Of a DNA stretch of 64,000 nucleotides, positions 17,737 to 25,661 are shown one piece after another (within the stretch, counting starts at the first letter, position 1; each line of letters begins with the position of its first letter). This DNA is from Curtobacterium sp. 458 (GTDB lineage Bacteria; Actinomycetota; Actinomycetes; Actinomycetales; Microbacteriaceae). Made by a program: the position numbers and the translations under genes. A model generated the notes under the pieces. The model did no database searches and was not told the DNA's origin. It was given only the letters and a program-made list of their open reading frames with translations. The stretch is taken from NCBI RefSeq assembly GCF_030406605.1, contig NZ_CP129104.1:2875987-2939986 (forward strand). The letters run 5' to 3'.

Positions 17737-19334
17737 CGGCGCAGTCCGATCCGGAGCCAGTCGAACTCGAAGCCGTACTCCGAGTAGTTGACGACGTCGC
17801 GGGACAGCCCGACCAGGCGGTCCCCGAACATCGGGGTCATGTCGGCGCCGTCCTCGACGATGAGTCGTTGGGCGTCCTGGTAGAGCGTCAGGCGCTTGGC
17901 GTCGTCCATCTCGGCGCGGGCGTCGTCGAGCAGGGCGTCGAACCGCTCGTTCGACCAGGCGCTCTCGTTGTAGGAGGACCCGGACCGGAAGATCTGGTTC
18001 AGCAGCTGGTCGATCGGGCGCCCGGTGAACCAGTAGCTCACCATGAGCGGCTTCTGCATCCAGATCTGCGTGTAGTACGAGTCCGAGCTGGAGTTCTGCA
18101 CCGTCAGGCGGATGCCCGCGTCCGCGACGGCGTCACGGTAGGCCACGGCCATCGGGGTGAAGACCGACTCGTAGCTCGACGTGTAGATCGATGCACGCAG
18201 GTCCGACCGGCCGGCGGCCTTGAGCAGTGCCCTCGCCTTGTCCGGGTCGTGCTCGCGGTGGTCGTCCACGAACGCGGCGAGCTGCGGCGGCACGGGGTTG
18301 TCCCAGCCGGGCGAACCGGTGCCCTGGAGCGCGGTCTCGACGATCGAGCGGGGGTCGTAAGCGAGCTTCATGGCCTGGCGGACGCGGGGGTCGCGGAACT
18401 CGTCGCTCGTCGCGAGCATCGGGATCGTGTACCACTGGGCGTTCTTCGAACGGGCGATCGTCGCCCGGTCCGACGCCGCCACGACCCGCGCCGTGGCGAA
18501 GTCGAGGTTCGTCTGCGAGATGAGGTCGATCTGTCCCGCGAGGAGGGCGTTGACCCGCGCGGTGGTGTCCTGGATCGAGAAGAAGTCGATGCCGTCGAGC
18601 GCCGGGCGCCCCGCGAAGTGGTCGTCGAACGCCTCGACGCTCCCGGCACCGGCCGGGGTGAACGACGACAGCCGGAACGGGCCCGTGCCGATGCCGGTCC
18701 GCCCGATGTCGGCCACGGCGTCCGCGGGGACGATGTAGCACTGGTACGCCGTGAGCAGGGACGGGAACTCCGCGTTCGGCTTCGTCAGCGCGAACCGGAG
18801 CGTGTACGGGTCGACGGCGGTCATCGACCGGGCGTCCATCACCTCGCCGAGGACCCCGGCCTGCGGGCTGCCGGTCTTCTCGTCGAGGATGTGCTGGATG
18901 CTCGCGATCGCGTCCGCCGCGACGAAGCGCGACCCGTCGTGGAACCGCACGCCGCGGCGGAGCCGGAACGTCCACTCGGTGCCGTCGGCGTTGGCGGACC
19001 ACTCCTCGGCCAGGTCGGGGACCGGCTGCCCCTGCTGGTCGAGCTTCACGAGCCGGTTGTACAGCGCGCCCAGGTACTCGTAGGCGGAGAGCGAGCTCGC
19101 GGAGTCGAGGGTCTCGGCGGCCGAGGCGGCTGGCCGGGCGACCCGGAGTCGGCCGCCGCGTCGTGCCGTGCCGGTGGCGGCGACCTCGGGCAGGGCGTTC
19201 GTGCCCGCCGAGGCGCCGGAGCTGCACCCGGTCAGGGTGAGCAGGCCGAGGCCGGCGAGTCCGGCGGCGCCGGACAGGAGCGTCCGGCGGCTCGGGCCGT
19301 GGGCGTTCCGGGGTTCGTGGACGATGGGCTGCAT
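17733..19334 (-). CDS. Substrate-binding lipoprotein of a dipeptide-type ABC importer (SBP family 5)
   Basis: The 533-residue protein captures the substrate at the outer face of the membrane. It has a twin-arginine segment (SRRTLL) followed by a lipobox LTGC with Cys37 as the lipidation site, so it is probably a Tat-exported lipoprotein. The mature part has family 5 features: RVARPAAS...LYNRLVKLDQQG, then EWTFRLRRGVRFHDGS, and ALKLAYD-like MKLAYDPRSIVE. ATG 19334 has AGGAGGGG upstream, a strong ribosome-binding site. It is the first gene of the operon, and a perfect palindrome lies 22 bp upstream of the start. Family 5 binds peptides, nickel chelates, opines or oligosaccharides, so the ligand stays open. 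Confidence 0.92.
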   Translation of the reverse strand: MQPIVHEPRNAHGPSRRTLLSGAAGLAGLGLLTLTGCSSGASAGTNALPEVAATGTARRGGRLRVARPAASAAETLDSASSLSAYEYLGALYNRLVKLDQQGQPVPDLAEEWSANADGTEWTFRLRRGVRFHDGSRFVAADAIASIQHILDEKTGSPQAGVLGEVMDARSMTAVDPYTLRFALTKPNAEFPSLLTAYQCYIVPADAVADIGRTGIGTGPFRLSSFTPAGAGSVEAFDDHFAGRPALDGIDFFSIQDTTARVNALLAGQIDLISQTNLDFATARVVAASDRATIARSKNAQWYTIPMLATSDEFRDPRVRQAMKLAYDPRSIVETALQGTGSPGWDNPVPPQLAAFVDDHREHDPDKARALLKAAGRSDLRASIYTSSYESVFTPMAVAYRDAVADAGIRLTVQNSSSDSYYTQIWMQKPLMVSYWFTGRPIDQLLNQIFRSGSSYNESAWSNERFDALLDDARAEMDDAKRLTLYQDAQRLIVEDGADMTPMFGDRLVGLSRDVVNYSEYGFEFDWLRIGLRR

Positions 19335-19355
19335 TCGGGGTGACCCCTCCTGGTA

Positions 19356-19373
19356 ATCGTTCCGGTGAACGAT
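19356..19373. promoter_or_regulatory. Candidate TetR operator
   Basis: A perfect inverted repeat ATCGTTC-CGGT-GAACGAT lies between the binding-protein start (19334) and the divergent molybdoenzyme gene. Its length and symmetry suit a TetR dimer, and the operon downstream encodes a TetR protein. No other such palindrome is seen in this gap. Confidence 0.55.
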
Positions 19374-19546
19374 AAGGGAACGACGGCGATCCCCCAACCC
19401 CCTGCAGCCGGCCGTCGGACCCGTCCGGGGCGGCCTCGATGCGCACGGGCGCACCGATCCGGCGTGGTCGGTCCGGTGAGCGCGGGCAGCCCGAGTGTTT
19501 ACCAACCCGTTACATGCGGGGCGACGAGCAGGCGGGATGATCGAGC

Positions 19547-20140
19547 ATGGCGACCTTCACCCGCGGCTTCGGCGGTCGACGGCACGAGCGCGACGACTCC
19601 CGCGTCCCGCCCGGCCAGACCCTCGTCCAGGACTGGCCCGTCCTGTCCGCCGGCGCGACGCCCGAGATCGAGCCGTCGGACTGGTCGTTCTCCGTCCGGA
19701 CCGAGAGCGGCCTGCACTCCTGGACGTGGGACGAGGTGCAGGCACTCGGCGTCGAGGACGTCACGGTCGACATCCACTGCGTGACCCACTGGACGAAACT
19801 CGACATGCCGTGGCGCGGCGTCCCTCTCGACCGGCTGTTCGCGGACGTCGAGACGTCGCTCGACTTCTGCATGGTGCACAGCTTCGGCGGCTACACGACG
19901 AACGTCCCGCTCGACGAACTGCTCGACGGGCAGTCCTGGATCGCGTTCGAGGCCGACGGCGAACCGTTGACACCCGAGCACGGCGGACCCGCACGGCTCC
20001 TCGTGCCGCACCTCTACTTCTGGAAGAGCGCCAAGTGGGTGCGCGGGATCGTCATGCAGTCCGACGACGAGCCCGGGTTCTGGGAGAACGCCGGCTACAA
20101 CATGCACGGCGACCCCTGGAAGGAAGAGCGGTACTGGTGA
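19547..20140 (+). CDS. Molybdopterin-dependent oxidoreductase, small sulfite-oxidase-fold type
   Basis: The 197-residue protein is a minimal sulfite oxidase-fold domain (MsrP/YedY-like), which binds a single molybdopterin cofactor. The cofactor-ligand cysteine is in DIHCVTHW (Cys78). Also seen are WRGVPLDRLF, FGGYTTNVPLDELLD, HGGPARLLVPHLYFWKSAKWV and the C-terminal GYNMHGDPWKEERYW, all typical of the family. There is no signal peptide, so unlike MsrP it probably works in the cytoplasm. Its stop overlaps the GTG of an FNR-type reductase, which is the likely electron partner. The substrate is unknown; methionine-sulfoxide or sulfite chemistry is possible but not shown. Confidence 0.85.
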   Translation: MATFTRGFGGRRHERDDSRVPPGQTLVQDWPVLSAGATPEIEPSDWSFSVRTESGLHSWTWDEVQALGVEDVTVDIHCVTHWTKLDMPWRGVPLDRLFADVETSLDFCMVHSFGGYTTNVPLDELLDGQSWIAFEADGEPLTPEHGGPARLLVPHLYFWKSAKWVRGIVMQSDDEPGFWENAGYNMHGDPWKEERYW

Positions 20141-20922
20141 GCGGCGGACCCCCGTCCACCGGCCTGGAGGCACGGCTCACCCCCGATCCGTCGGCACCGG
20201 TCCGTCGACGGCCGGCGTGGCACCCCGCGACGGTCGCCTCCGTCACACCCGAGACCCCGAACGCCCGGCGCCTGGTCCTCGACGTCCCGACCTGGCCCGG
20301 CAACGACCCCGGCCAGCACCTCGACCTGCGCCTCACCGCCGAGGACGGCTACCAGGCGTCCCGGTCCTACTCGGTCGCGTCGTCGGGATCCGGGACGCAG
20401 GTGGTCCTCGCGGTCGACCGGGTCGACGGCGGCGAGGTCTCCCCGTTCCTGGTCGACGCGATCGAGGTCGGCGACGTCCTCGAGGTGCACGGTCCGCTCG
20501 GCGGCTGGTTCGTCTGGCACCCGTCGCCGGAGGCCCGGCCGGTGCAACTCATCGCGGGCGGATCGGGCATCGTGCCCCTCGCGGCGATCGCCACAGCGCA
20601 CGCCGAGGTCGGCGACGCTGCGCCGTTCCGCTTGCTGTACGCCGTGCGGACCCCCGACGACGTCTTCTTCCGTGACGAACTCGACCGGGCCGCCGACGCG
20701 GGGGTGACCACCACGTTCGTGCACAGCCGACGAGCCCCCGCCGGCGAACCCGTGGGACGCCTGACCCGGGAGACCCTCGCGGCCGCGGTCTTCCCGCCCG
20801 ATGCGCGAGCCCAGGTCTACGTGTGCGGTTCCACCCCGTTCGTCGAGCAGGTGCTCGGGTGGCTCACCGAGCTCGGGCACGACACGAGCGACGTCCGCGC
20901 CGAACGGTTCGGGGGCAGCTGA
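20137..20922 (+). CDS. FNR-type oxidoreductase (ferredoxin/NAD(P)H reductase fold)
   Basis: The 261-residue protein has a FAD-binding domain with RSYSVASS (the RxYS flavin motif), followed by an NAD(P)H domain with IAGGSGIVPLAAI and a late VYVCGSTPFVEQV. No 2Fe-2S cluster cysteines are present. GTG 20137 overlaps the stop of the molybdopterin protein and has GGAAGGAAGAG upstream. The gene pair suggests that electrons pass between NAD(P)H and the molybdenum centre through this flavoprotein. The next gene overlaps by one base (TGATG). Confidence 0.86.
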   Translation: MSGGPPSTGLEARLTPDPSAPVRRRPAWHPATVASVTPETPNARRLVLDVPTWPGNDPGQHLDLRLTAEDGYQASRSYSVASSGSGTQVVLAVDRVDGGEVSPFLVDAIEVGDVLEVHGPLGGWFVWHPSPEARPVQLIAGGSGIVPLAAIATAHAEVGDAAPFRLLYAVRTPDDVFFRDELDRAADAGVTTTFVHSRRAPAGEPVGRLTRETLAAAVFPPDARAQVYVCGSTPFVEQVLGWLTELGHDTSDVRAERFGGS

Positions 20923-21194
20923 TGTCGATCGTCGACGGCAACGCGCTCGCCGGGGTGCTCGTCGAGCGGTTCGGACCGGACGCGACGACGGTCCTGCTCC
21001 GGTGCCCGGGCTGTGCGAGCGACGGTGTCCTCGCCCGGACCCGTGTCCACCTGACGGCGATGGGAGCCGTCGCGCGCTGCCGCGACTGCGACACCGTGCT
21101 CGTCACCGTCGTCGACTCTCCGACCGGCCACCGTGTCCGGTTGTCGGGCACCGCCCGTCTCGACGGCCGGAGGGACGACACGCCGGCGGCCTGA
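20922..21194 (+). CDS. DUF6510 zinc-ribbon protein
   Basis: The 90-residue protein has four cysteines in two pairs, CPGC (28/31) and CRDC (53/56), spaced as in a zinc ribbon, within the DUF6510 pattern that begins VDGNALAGVL. ATG 20922 overlaps the upstream stop, so it belongs to the molybdoenzyme-reductase unit. DUF6510 genes are often next to this pair in actinobacteria (family knowledge). Its role is unknown; a cofactor-assembly or small electron-carrier function could be considered, but no redox motif beyond the zinc ribbon is visible. Confidence 0.8.
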   Translation: MSIVDGNALAGVLVERFGPDATTVLLRCPGCASDGVLARTRVHLTAMGAVARCRDCDTVLVTVVDSPTGHRVRLSGTARLDGRRDDTPAA

Positions 21195-21444
21195 GCGCAA
21201 GCGTGCAGCCGGATCCGGCGGGGATCATGCGGGAAACCGCAAACACGAACCCGGCACCCATCCGGGGGGCGAGCTGCTCCGGATGCTCCATCGGGCGTGC
21301 GGACCACCCATCCGCCACGACCCAGGGGCACGGTGGCCCCGACGCCGACGAGCGCGGGCACCCGAATCCTGCGCCCGCCGTGCGTCCCGCGTCCGTGGTG
21401 CCCGCCGCGGACATCCACCGGCCCGGTACCCGTCGCGGTACGAC

Positions 21445-21475
21445 GAAGGCCCCGGTCACTGCGACCGGGGCCTTC
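21445..21475 (-). terminator. Terminator after tRNA-Gly
   Basis: GAAGGCCCCGGTC (21445-21457) pairs perfectly with GACCGGGGCCTTC (21463-21475) around a 5-base loop. It lies just downstream of the minus-strand tRNA-Gly gene. Confidence 0.8.
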
Positions 21476-21483
21476 TCCAGCGA

Positions 21484-21554
21484 GCGGATGACGAGATTCG
21501 AACTCGCGACCCTCACCTTGGCAAGGTGATGCGCTACCACTGCGCCACATCCGC
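21484..21554 (-). tRNA. tRNA-Gly (GCC), copy 1
   Basis: A 71-base cloverleaf on the minus strand: acceptor arms GCGGATG/CATCCGC, D-loop GGTAGCGC, anticodon loop with GCC, and T-arm GTTCGAATC. It is identical to the tRNA-Gly gene at 32356-32426. CCA is not encoded. Confidence 0.95.
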
Positions 21555-21825
21555 GTACCCGATCAGCGTAGCCCCTCCATCCCGCCGTGCACAGCCGACG
21601 GCCTTCGTCGGGCGCGTCGACCCCCTCCAAATGGGGTGCCGTCGCCCCGTCATCTGGGGACATCCCGGGCGTGCCCTGGGCAACGCCTCCTGCCTACGCT
21701 CGACCAACACGCACCGGTCCGGCCTGGGAGCCCGGCCCGGGACGTCGCGGCACCGAGGGACCGGTGTCGCCGCCGAGACGTGCTGCTCCGTGGCAGCCCG
21801 TCCCAGACCAGGGAGTGGAAGACGC

Positions 21826-22587
21826 ATGCCCCAGCACACTTCGATCCGGGCCGTGTTCACCGTCATGGTGCTCGCCGCGGGGCTCACGTTCGTACCGTTC
21901 GGGACCAGTGCACCCGCGGAGGCCGCGGCGGTGAACGCCCCCCGCGGGAACATCGGGCAGTTCAAGCAGCAGTTCGTCGAGGAGTTCAAGACCGCGGCCA
22001 ACTGGGGCGGGAAGTTCGCGCAGACGTACAAGAACAGCTGGCAGCCGTACCCGGACGGCATGAGCAACATGTACTGGTCGGGCAAGCAGATCCGTGCGCT
22101 CAACGGGATGATGGACGTGTACCTCGACGGCAAGCACGGCGCCGCGGGCACCTTCGGCACCCCCACCGGCGCCTGGGGGCACAAGGGCGGCAAGTTCAGC
22201 GTGCGGGCGAAGGCGATCGGTGGCAACGGCAACGGTGCCGCGTTCATGCTCTGGCCGACGTCGAACGTGTGGAGCGACGGCGAGATCGACTACCCGGAGG
22301 CCAACTTCGAGGACTCCCCCATGGCGCACCACCACTCCATGAAGCCGGGGAACGAGGTCAACGCCATCAGCACGTCCACCCGGGTGTCGTGGCGGGACTG
22401 GCACGTCTACTCGGTCGAGTGGATCCCCGGGAAGTCCGTCAAGTACTTCCTCGACGGCAAGGTCATCTCGACGGTCACCCGCGACGTCCCGCGGACCGCA
22501 CACCGCTACATGTTCCAGGTCGGGAACTGGGGCGGGAAGGGGCACCTCTACATCGACTGGGTGTCCACCTACACGCACACCGGCTGA
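21826..22587 (+). CDS. Secreted GH16-family glycoside hydrolase
   Basis: The 253-residue protein has a signal peptide (cleavage likely after AEAAA near residue 33) and a single GH16 jelly-roll domain. GH16 enzymes are endo-acting on beta-1,3/1,4-glucans, galactans and related polymers. The catalytic motif GEIDYPE supplies nucleophile Glu153 and acid/base Glu158, with Asp155 between them. The aromatic residues WKFS-like KFSVRAKAIGG and VYSVEWIPGKSVKYFLDGK fit the fold. ATG 21826 has a GGGAG-containing leader. It is followed at once by a 22-bp hairpin. The substrate cannot be set by eye; the motif lacks the extra Met of classical laminarinases (DxxxME), which points towards a different GH16 subfamily. 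Confidence 0.88.
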   Translation: MPQHTSIRAVFTVMVLAAGLTFVPFGTSAPAEAAAVNAPRGNIGQFKQQFVEEFKTAANWGGKFAQTYKNSWQPYPDGMSNMYWSGKQIRALNGMMDVYLDGKHGAAGTFGTPTGAWGHKGGKFSVRAKAIGGNGNGAAFMLWPTSNVWSDGEIDYPEANFEDSPMAHHHSMKPGNEVNAISTSTRVSWRDWHVYSVEWIPGKSVKYFLDGKVISTVTRDVPRTAHRYMFQVGNWGGKGHLYIDWVSTYTHTG

Positions 22588-22602
22588 CCAGCGGTCGGAC
22601 CG

Positions 22603-22648
22603 ACGGACGGGAGGCCCGTGGCGACATCGCCACGGGCCTCCCGTCCGT
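22603..22648. terminator. Terminator after GH16 gene, palindrome family copy C
   Basis: A perfect 22-base stem (22603-22624 with 22627-22648) with a 2-base loop starts 15 bp after the GH16 stop. The arms contain GGACGGGAGGCCCGTGGCG. Confidence 0.85.
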
Positions 22649-22732
22649 CTCCTGGGCGCGTCGCGACCGCAGCGTCGCTCCGGAGCCGCTGGCAACAGCA
22701 CGGAACCCGCGACGGAGGAGTTCGATGGGTCG

Positions 22733-23518
22733 ATGCAGCAGGAGCCCGTCGCCGGAGCCGCCGACCGCCGAGGCTGGTGGCACCGCAAGTTCGCCCCGCA
22801 GGTCCGCACCGTGGGCCGGGTCGAGCGGGCCGTCCTGCTCCGTGCCGCCGTCGTGCTCGCGATCGCAGGAACGGTCGTCTTCGGGACCGTGCTCGTCGGC
22901 GTCCTGACGCACACCGGCTTCCAGCGACTCGACCGTCCCGTCGACGAGTGGTTCGACACGCAGCGCGACGCCGACCGCACGAACGTGATGGTCGTGCTCG
23001 CGACGGTGTTCGGGCCGATCGGCATGCCGATCGTCGTCCTCGTGGTCACCGTCGCCTGGGCGTTCCTGGCGCACCACGCGTGGCGTCCGCTCGTCCTCGC
23101 GTGCGGGATGGTGCTCGGCGTGATGACCGCTCAGGCACTCGCACCGCTCGTCCGACACCCACGTCCGCCGGTCGCGGAGATGCTGCTCGGCCCCGACCAC
23201 TCGTTCTCGTTCCCGTCAGGACACGTCCTCGGCGCGAGCGACTTCTTCCTCATCGGGGCGTTCCTGATCGCGTCGCGCACGCACCGACGCTGGATCACGG
23301 TCGGCGTGTTCGCACTCGCGGCGCTCATGATCGCGTCCCAGGTCATCAGCCGGCTCTACCTCGGCTACCACTGGCTGACGGACACGCTGTCGTCCGTCGG
23401 ACTGTCGATGATGATCACCGCACTCACGATCGCGGTCGACACCCACCTCACAGCACGCGTCCCCGAGCTCGCGCAGGACCCGGGACCGACGACGGCGACC
23501 GGCGACCTCGTCCGGTGA
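22733..23518 (+). CDS. PAP2-family membrane phosphatase
   Basis: The 261-residue membrane protein has about six helices and the three PAP2 phosphatase motifs: RHPRPP, PSGH (161-164, catalytic His164) and SRLYLGYHWLTD. Such enzymes remove phosphate from lipid phosphates such as undecaprenyl pyrophosphate, phosphatidic acid or phosphatidylglycerol phosphate at the membrane surface. The stop overlaps the GTG of the DUF1232 gene by four bases. Whether it recycles the glycan carrier lipid or acts in phospholipid metabolism is open. Confidence 0.9.
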   Translation: MQQEPVAGAADRRGWWHRKFAPQVRTVGRVERAVLLRAAVVLAIAGTVVFGTVLVGVLTHTGFQRLDRPVDEWFDTQRDADRTNVMVVLATVFGPIGMPIVVLVVTVAWAFLAHHAWRPLVLACGMVLGVMTAQALAPLVRHPRPPVAEMLLGPDHSFSFPSGHVLGASDFFLIGAFLIASRTHRRWITVGVFALAALMIASQVISRLYLGYHWLTDTLSSVGLSMMITALTIAVDTHLTARVPELAQDPGPTTATGDLVR

Positions 23519-23934
23519 CCGCGCTCGAGGTCGTCGCGAGTGCGGTCGGCGGGCTCCTGCTCGCGTGGCTCGTCGTCGTCGCCGCCCTCTGGGTCGAGCA
23601 ACGGCGGCACGCGGACCGGTCCTCGCTGCGCGAACTCCTCCGACTCGCCCCCGACGTCGTCCGGTTGCTCCGTCGCCTCGTCGTCGACCGCACCGTACGG
23701 GTCAGCGTTCGGGCCTGGCTCGTCGTCCTCCTGGCGTACCTGCTCTCGCCGATCGACCTCGTACCCGACTTCGTCCCGGTCCTCGGGTGGCTCGACGACG
23801 CGCTGATCGTCGTGATCGCGCTCCGGTTCGTGGTGCGGAGCGCCGGAGCGGACGCACTCGTGCGGCACTGGCCCGGGAGCCCGGGTGGCCTGCGAGCCCT
23901 GCGCCGCGTCGCCGGCGTGACCCTGCCCGGTTGA
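23515..23934 (+). CDS. DUF1232 (YkvA-like) membrane protein
   Basis: The 139-residue protein has an N-terminal membrane helix and a DUF1232 core around LSPIDLVPDFVPVLGWLDD, the hallmark of the YkvA-like family. GTG 23515 overlaps the PAP2 stop, so the two are coupled. The family has no established biochemical role; a link to membrane lipid or envelope functions is suggested only by the PAP2 neighbour. Confidence 0.82.
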   Translation: MTALEVVASAVGGLLLAWLVVVAALWVEQRRHADRSSLRELLRLAPDVVRLLRRLVVDRTVRVSVRAWLVVLLAYLLSPIDLVPDFVPVLGWLDDALIVVIALRFVVRSAGADALVRHWPGSPGGLRALRRVAGVTLPG

Positions 23935-24128
23935 GCGCCCCAGAGCGTCGCACCAGGCCGGTGACCCGCCGAGCCGGTGGCGTCGGACGCGTCGCGCACC
24001 GCCGTAAGGTCGGTCGGACCGGCACGGGCGGCAGCCTGGGCCACCGACGGAGCGCCGGGACCACCGGGGGACGCGGTCCAGTACCGGCGCTGCGCCGGGA
24101 CGACACCACGAGACGCGGAGGAGCCGCC

Positions 24129-24692
24129 TTGCCCGACCGGAGACGTCCCGCTGAGGGTCGCGGGGGCACCTGGAAGACCATCGCCGCGGGCGCCGGGTTC
24201 CTCGCCGTGTTCATCCTCGCGCCGCTGTTCGGCGGCGTGTTCGTCCTCGGCGCGATCGCCGGCTTCATCGCGGACGGGTACCGGGCGCACCAGGACGACG
24301 AACTCCGCGCGGTCGCGACCAGCACGACCGCGATCATCGACACCATCGATGTCCGCCACTTCACGGAGAACTTCGGCCCGGGCAGGACCGAGTGCGTGCC
24401 GCAGGTCTCGGGGACCGCGAACGGGGAGCCGCACACGTGGGACATGGTGGACGACGCGGCGTGCGGCGGCGCGTACGAGGTCGGCCAGCGGCTGCAGGTC
24501 TTGTACGACCCGTCCGACGTCGACCGGGCGGTGCTCGCCGACCGGGACGCAGGGGGCGTCCGCGCGCGCAGCACCGGCGTGCACGTGCAGCTGCTCGTGG
24601 TCGGCGTGGGCTTCGCCGCGGTCGGGACCGGCTGCTGGCTGTGGGTGGGCCGCAGCGATCGCGGGCGGCGGGGACGGCAGCCGTCGTCCTGA
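24129..24692 (+). CDS. DUF3592 membrane protein, TTG start
   Basis: The 187-residue protein has two membrane helices (about 17-45 and 150-172) flanking an extracytoplasmic region with the DUF3592 pattern YEVGQRLQVLYDPSDVDRAVL. Two cysteines in the loop (TECVPQ and DAACGG) could form a disulfide. TTG 24129 was chosen because GGAGGAG lies just upstream at good spacing; the longer frame has no such site. The function of DUF3592 proteins is not established. It is followed by another membrane protein gene of unknown function. Confidence 0.75.
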   Translation: MPDRRRPAEGRGGTWKTIAAGAGFLAVFILAPLFGGVFVLGAIAGFIADGYRAHQDDELRAVATSTTAIIDTIDVRHFTENFGPGRTECVPQVSGTANGEPHTWDMVDDAACGGAYEVGQRLQVLYDPSDVDRAVLADRDAGGVRARSTGVHVQLLVVGVGFAAVGTGCWLWVGRSDRGRRGRQPSS

Positions 24693-24767
24693 GCCGCCGC
24701 GGTCGGGCCCGGATCAGTGTCCGTTCGGTACGGTCGACCGGTGGGGGAAGCACGTGAGGAACGCCCG

Positions 24768-25637
24768 GTGACGGTCCGCGGGAACCGGTTCACGCCGGCG
24801 TCGTGGGCGGCGCTGGGAGCCGATGTCGTCGCGGCCGGCGCCTGGACGGCGTGCAACCCGGAGGTGTTCGGGTCCGCCCGGTTCACCCAGGCGTGGACGA
24901 GCGGCCTCCTGCTCGTCGTCGGCGCGCTGACCGTGTCCCTGGCCGTCGGCACGCTCCGCACCCGCGTGGAGGTGTTCCCCGACCGTCTCGAGGCGACCCG
25001 AGGGCTCCGCCGGACGCAGGTCATCGGTCCCGGGGAGCTCGTGGCCTTCCGGGCCTCCGGGAAAGGCAACACCGTGATCAGCGCCGCCACTGCTCGGCGC
25101 CGTGGGTTCTCCACGAACCGGTTCCACCGGCACCACGACGCCCTCGTGGAGTGGCTCGACCGGAACACCGGCGAAGAGTGGACGGCGTTTCGGGACTTCT
25201 TCGGCAAGCTCACCGTGCAACGGGACCGGGCGCCGGTCCGGGAGTCGCTGTCGATCCTCCTCGTCGTCGGTGTGTTCCTCGCCACGCTCCTGACGTTCCC
25301 CGGTCTGTTCATCGGCAACGCGTACGACGCGGCGCACCGGGAACAGGTGACGTGCACCGTCACCGCCGCGGAGGCGATCACCGTCTCCAGCCGGTCCACC
25401 AGGGGCATCGGCTCCTCCCGAGCCGGTGTCGGCGTCGAGACGTCGGACTGCGGCCGCCTGACCATGACGCGCGGCGTCACCGGCGACAGCCGGGACGACA
25501 TCGCGCGCGAGCTGAACCGCACGAAGGGCCCGCACACCTTCACTGTCGGCGGCGGATCCTTCTGGCTGCGCAAGCACACCCACGTCACGATCCCGGCGCC
25601 GACCGTCTACAGCATCGACGACCTCAGCGCCCGCTGA
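24768..25637 (+). CDS. Membrane protein of unknown function
   Basis: I do not recognise this 289-residue protein. It has two N-terminal membrane helices (about 10-75), a cytoplasmic PH-like stretch (VEVFPDRLEATRGLRRTQVI followed by GELVAFRASG), another helix pair around LSILLVVGVFLATLLTF, and a C-terminal extracytoplasmic region with two cysteines. The layout recalls a bacterial PH domain fused to a DUF3592-like module. GTG 24768 was chosen because TGAGGA lies 8 bases upstream; in-frame GTGs at 24717 and 24741 lack a good site. It ends 24 bp before the convergent GH20 gene. Confidence 0.7.
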   Translation: MTVRGNRFTPASWAALGADVVAAGAWTACNPEVFGSARFTQAWTSGLLLVVGALTVSLAVGTLRTRVEVFPDRLEATRGLRRTQVIGPGELVAFRASGKGNTVISAATARRRGFSTNRFHRHHDALVEWLDRNTGEEWTAFRDFFGKLTVQRDRAPVRESLSILLVVGVFLATLLTFPGLFIGNAYDAAHREQVTCTVTAAEAITVSSRSTRGIGSSRAGVGVETSDCGRLTMTRGVTGDSRDDIARELNRTKGPHTFTVGGGSFWLRKHTHVTIPAPTVYSIDDLSAR

Positions 25638-25661
25638 CGATCGAGCCGGGCCGGGCTCGAG

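Noticed and set aside
21195..21444. Small gene between the DUF6510 gene and tRNA-Gly
   Set aside because: Frames exist on both strands but lack a ribosome-binding site, family similarity and normal codon bias.
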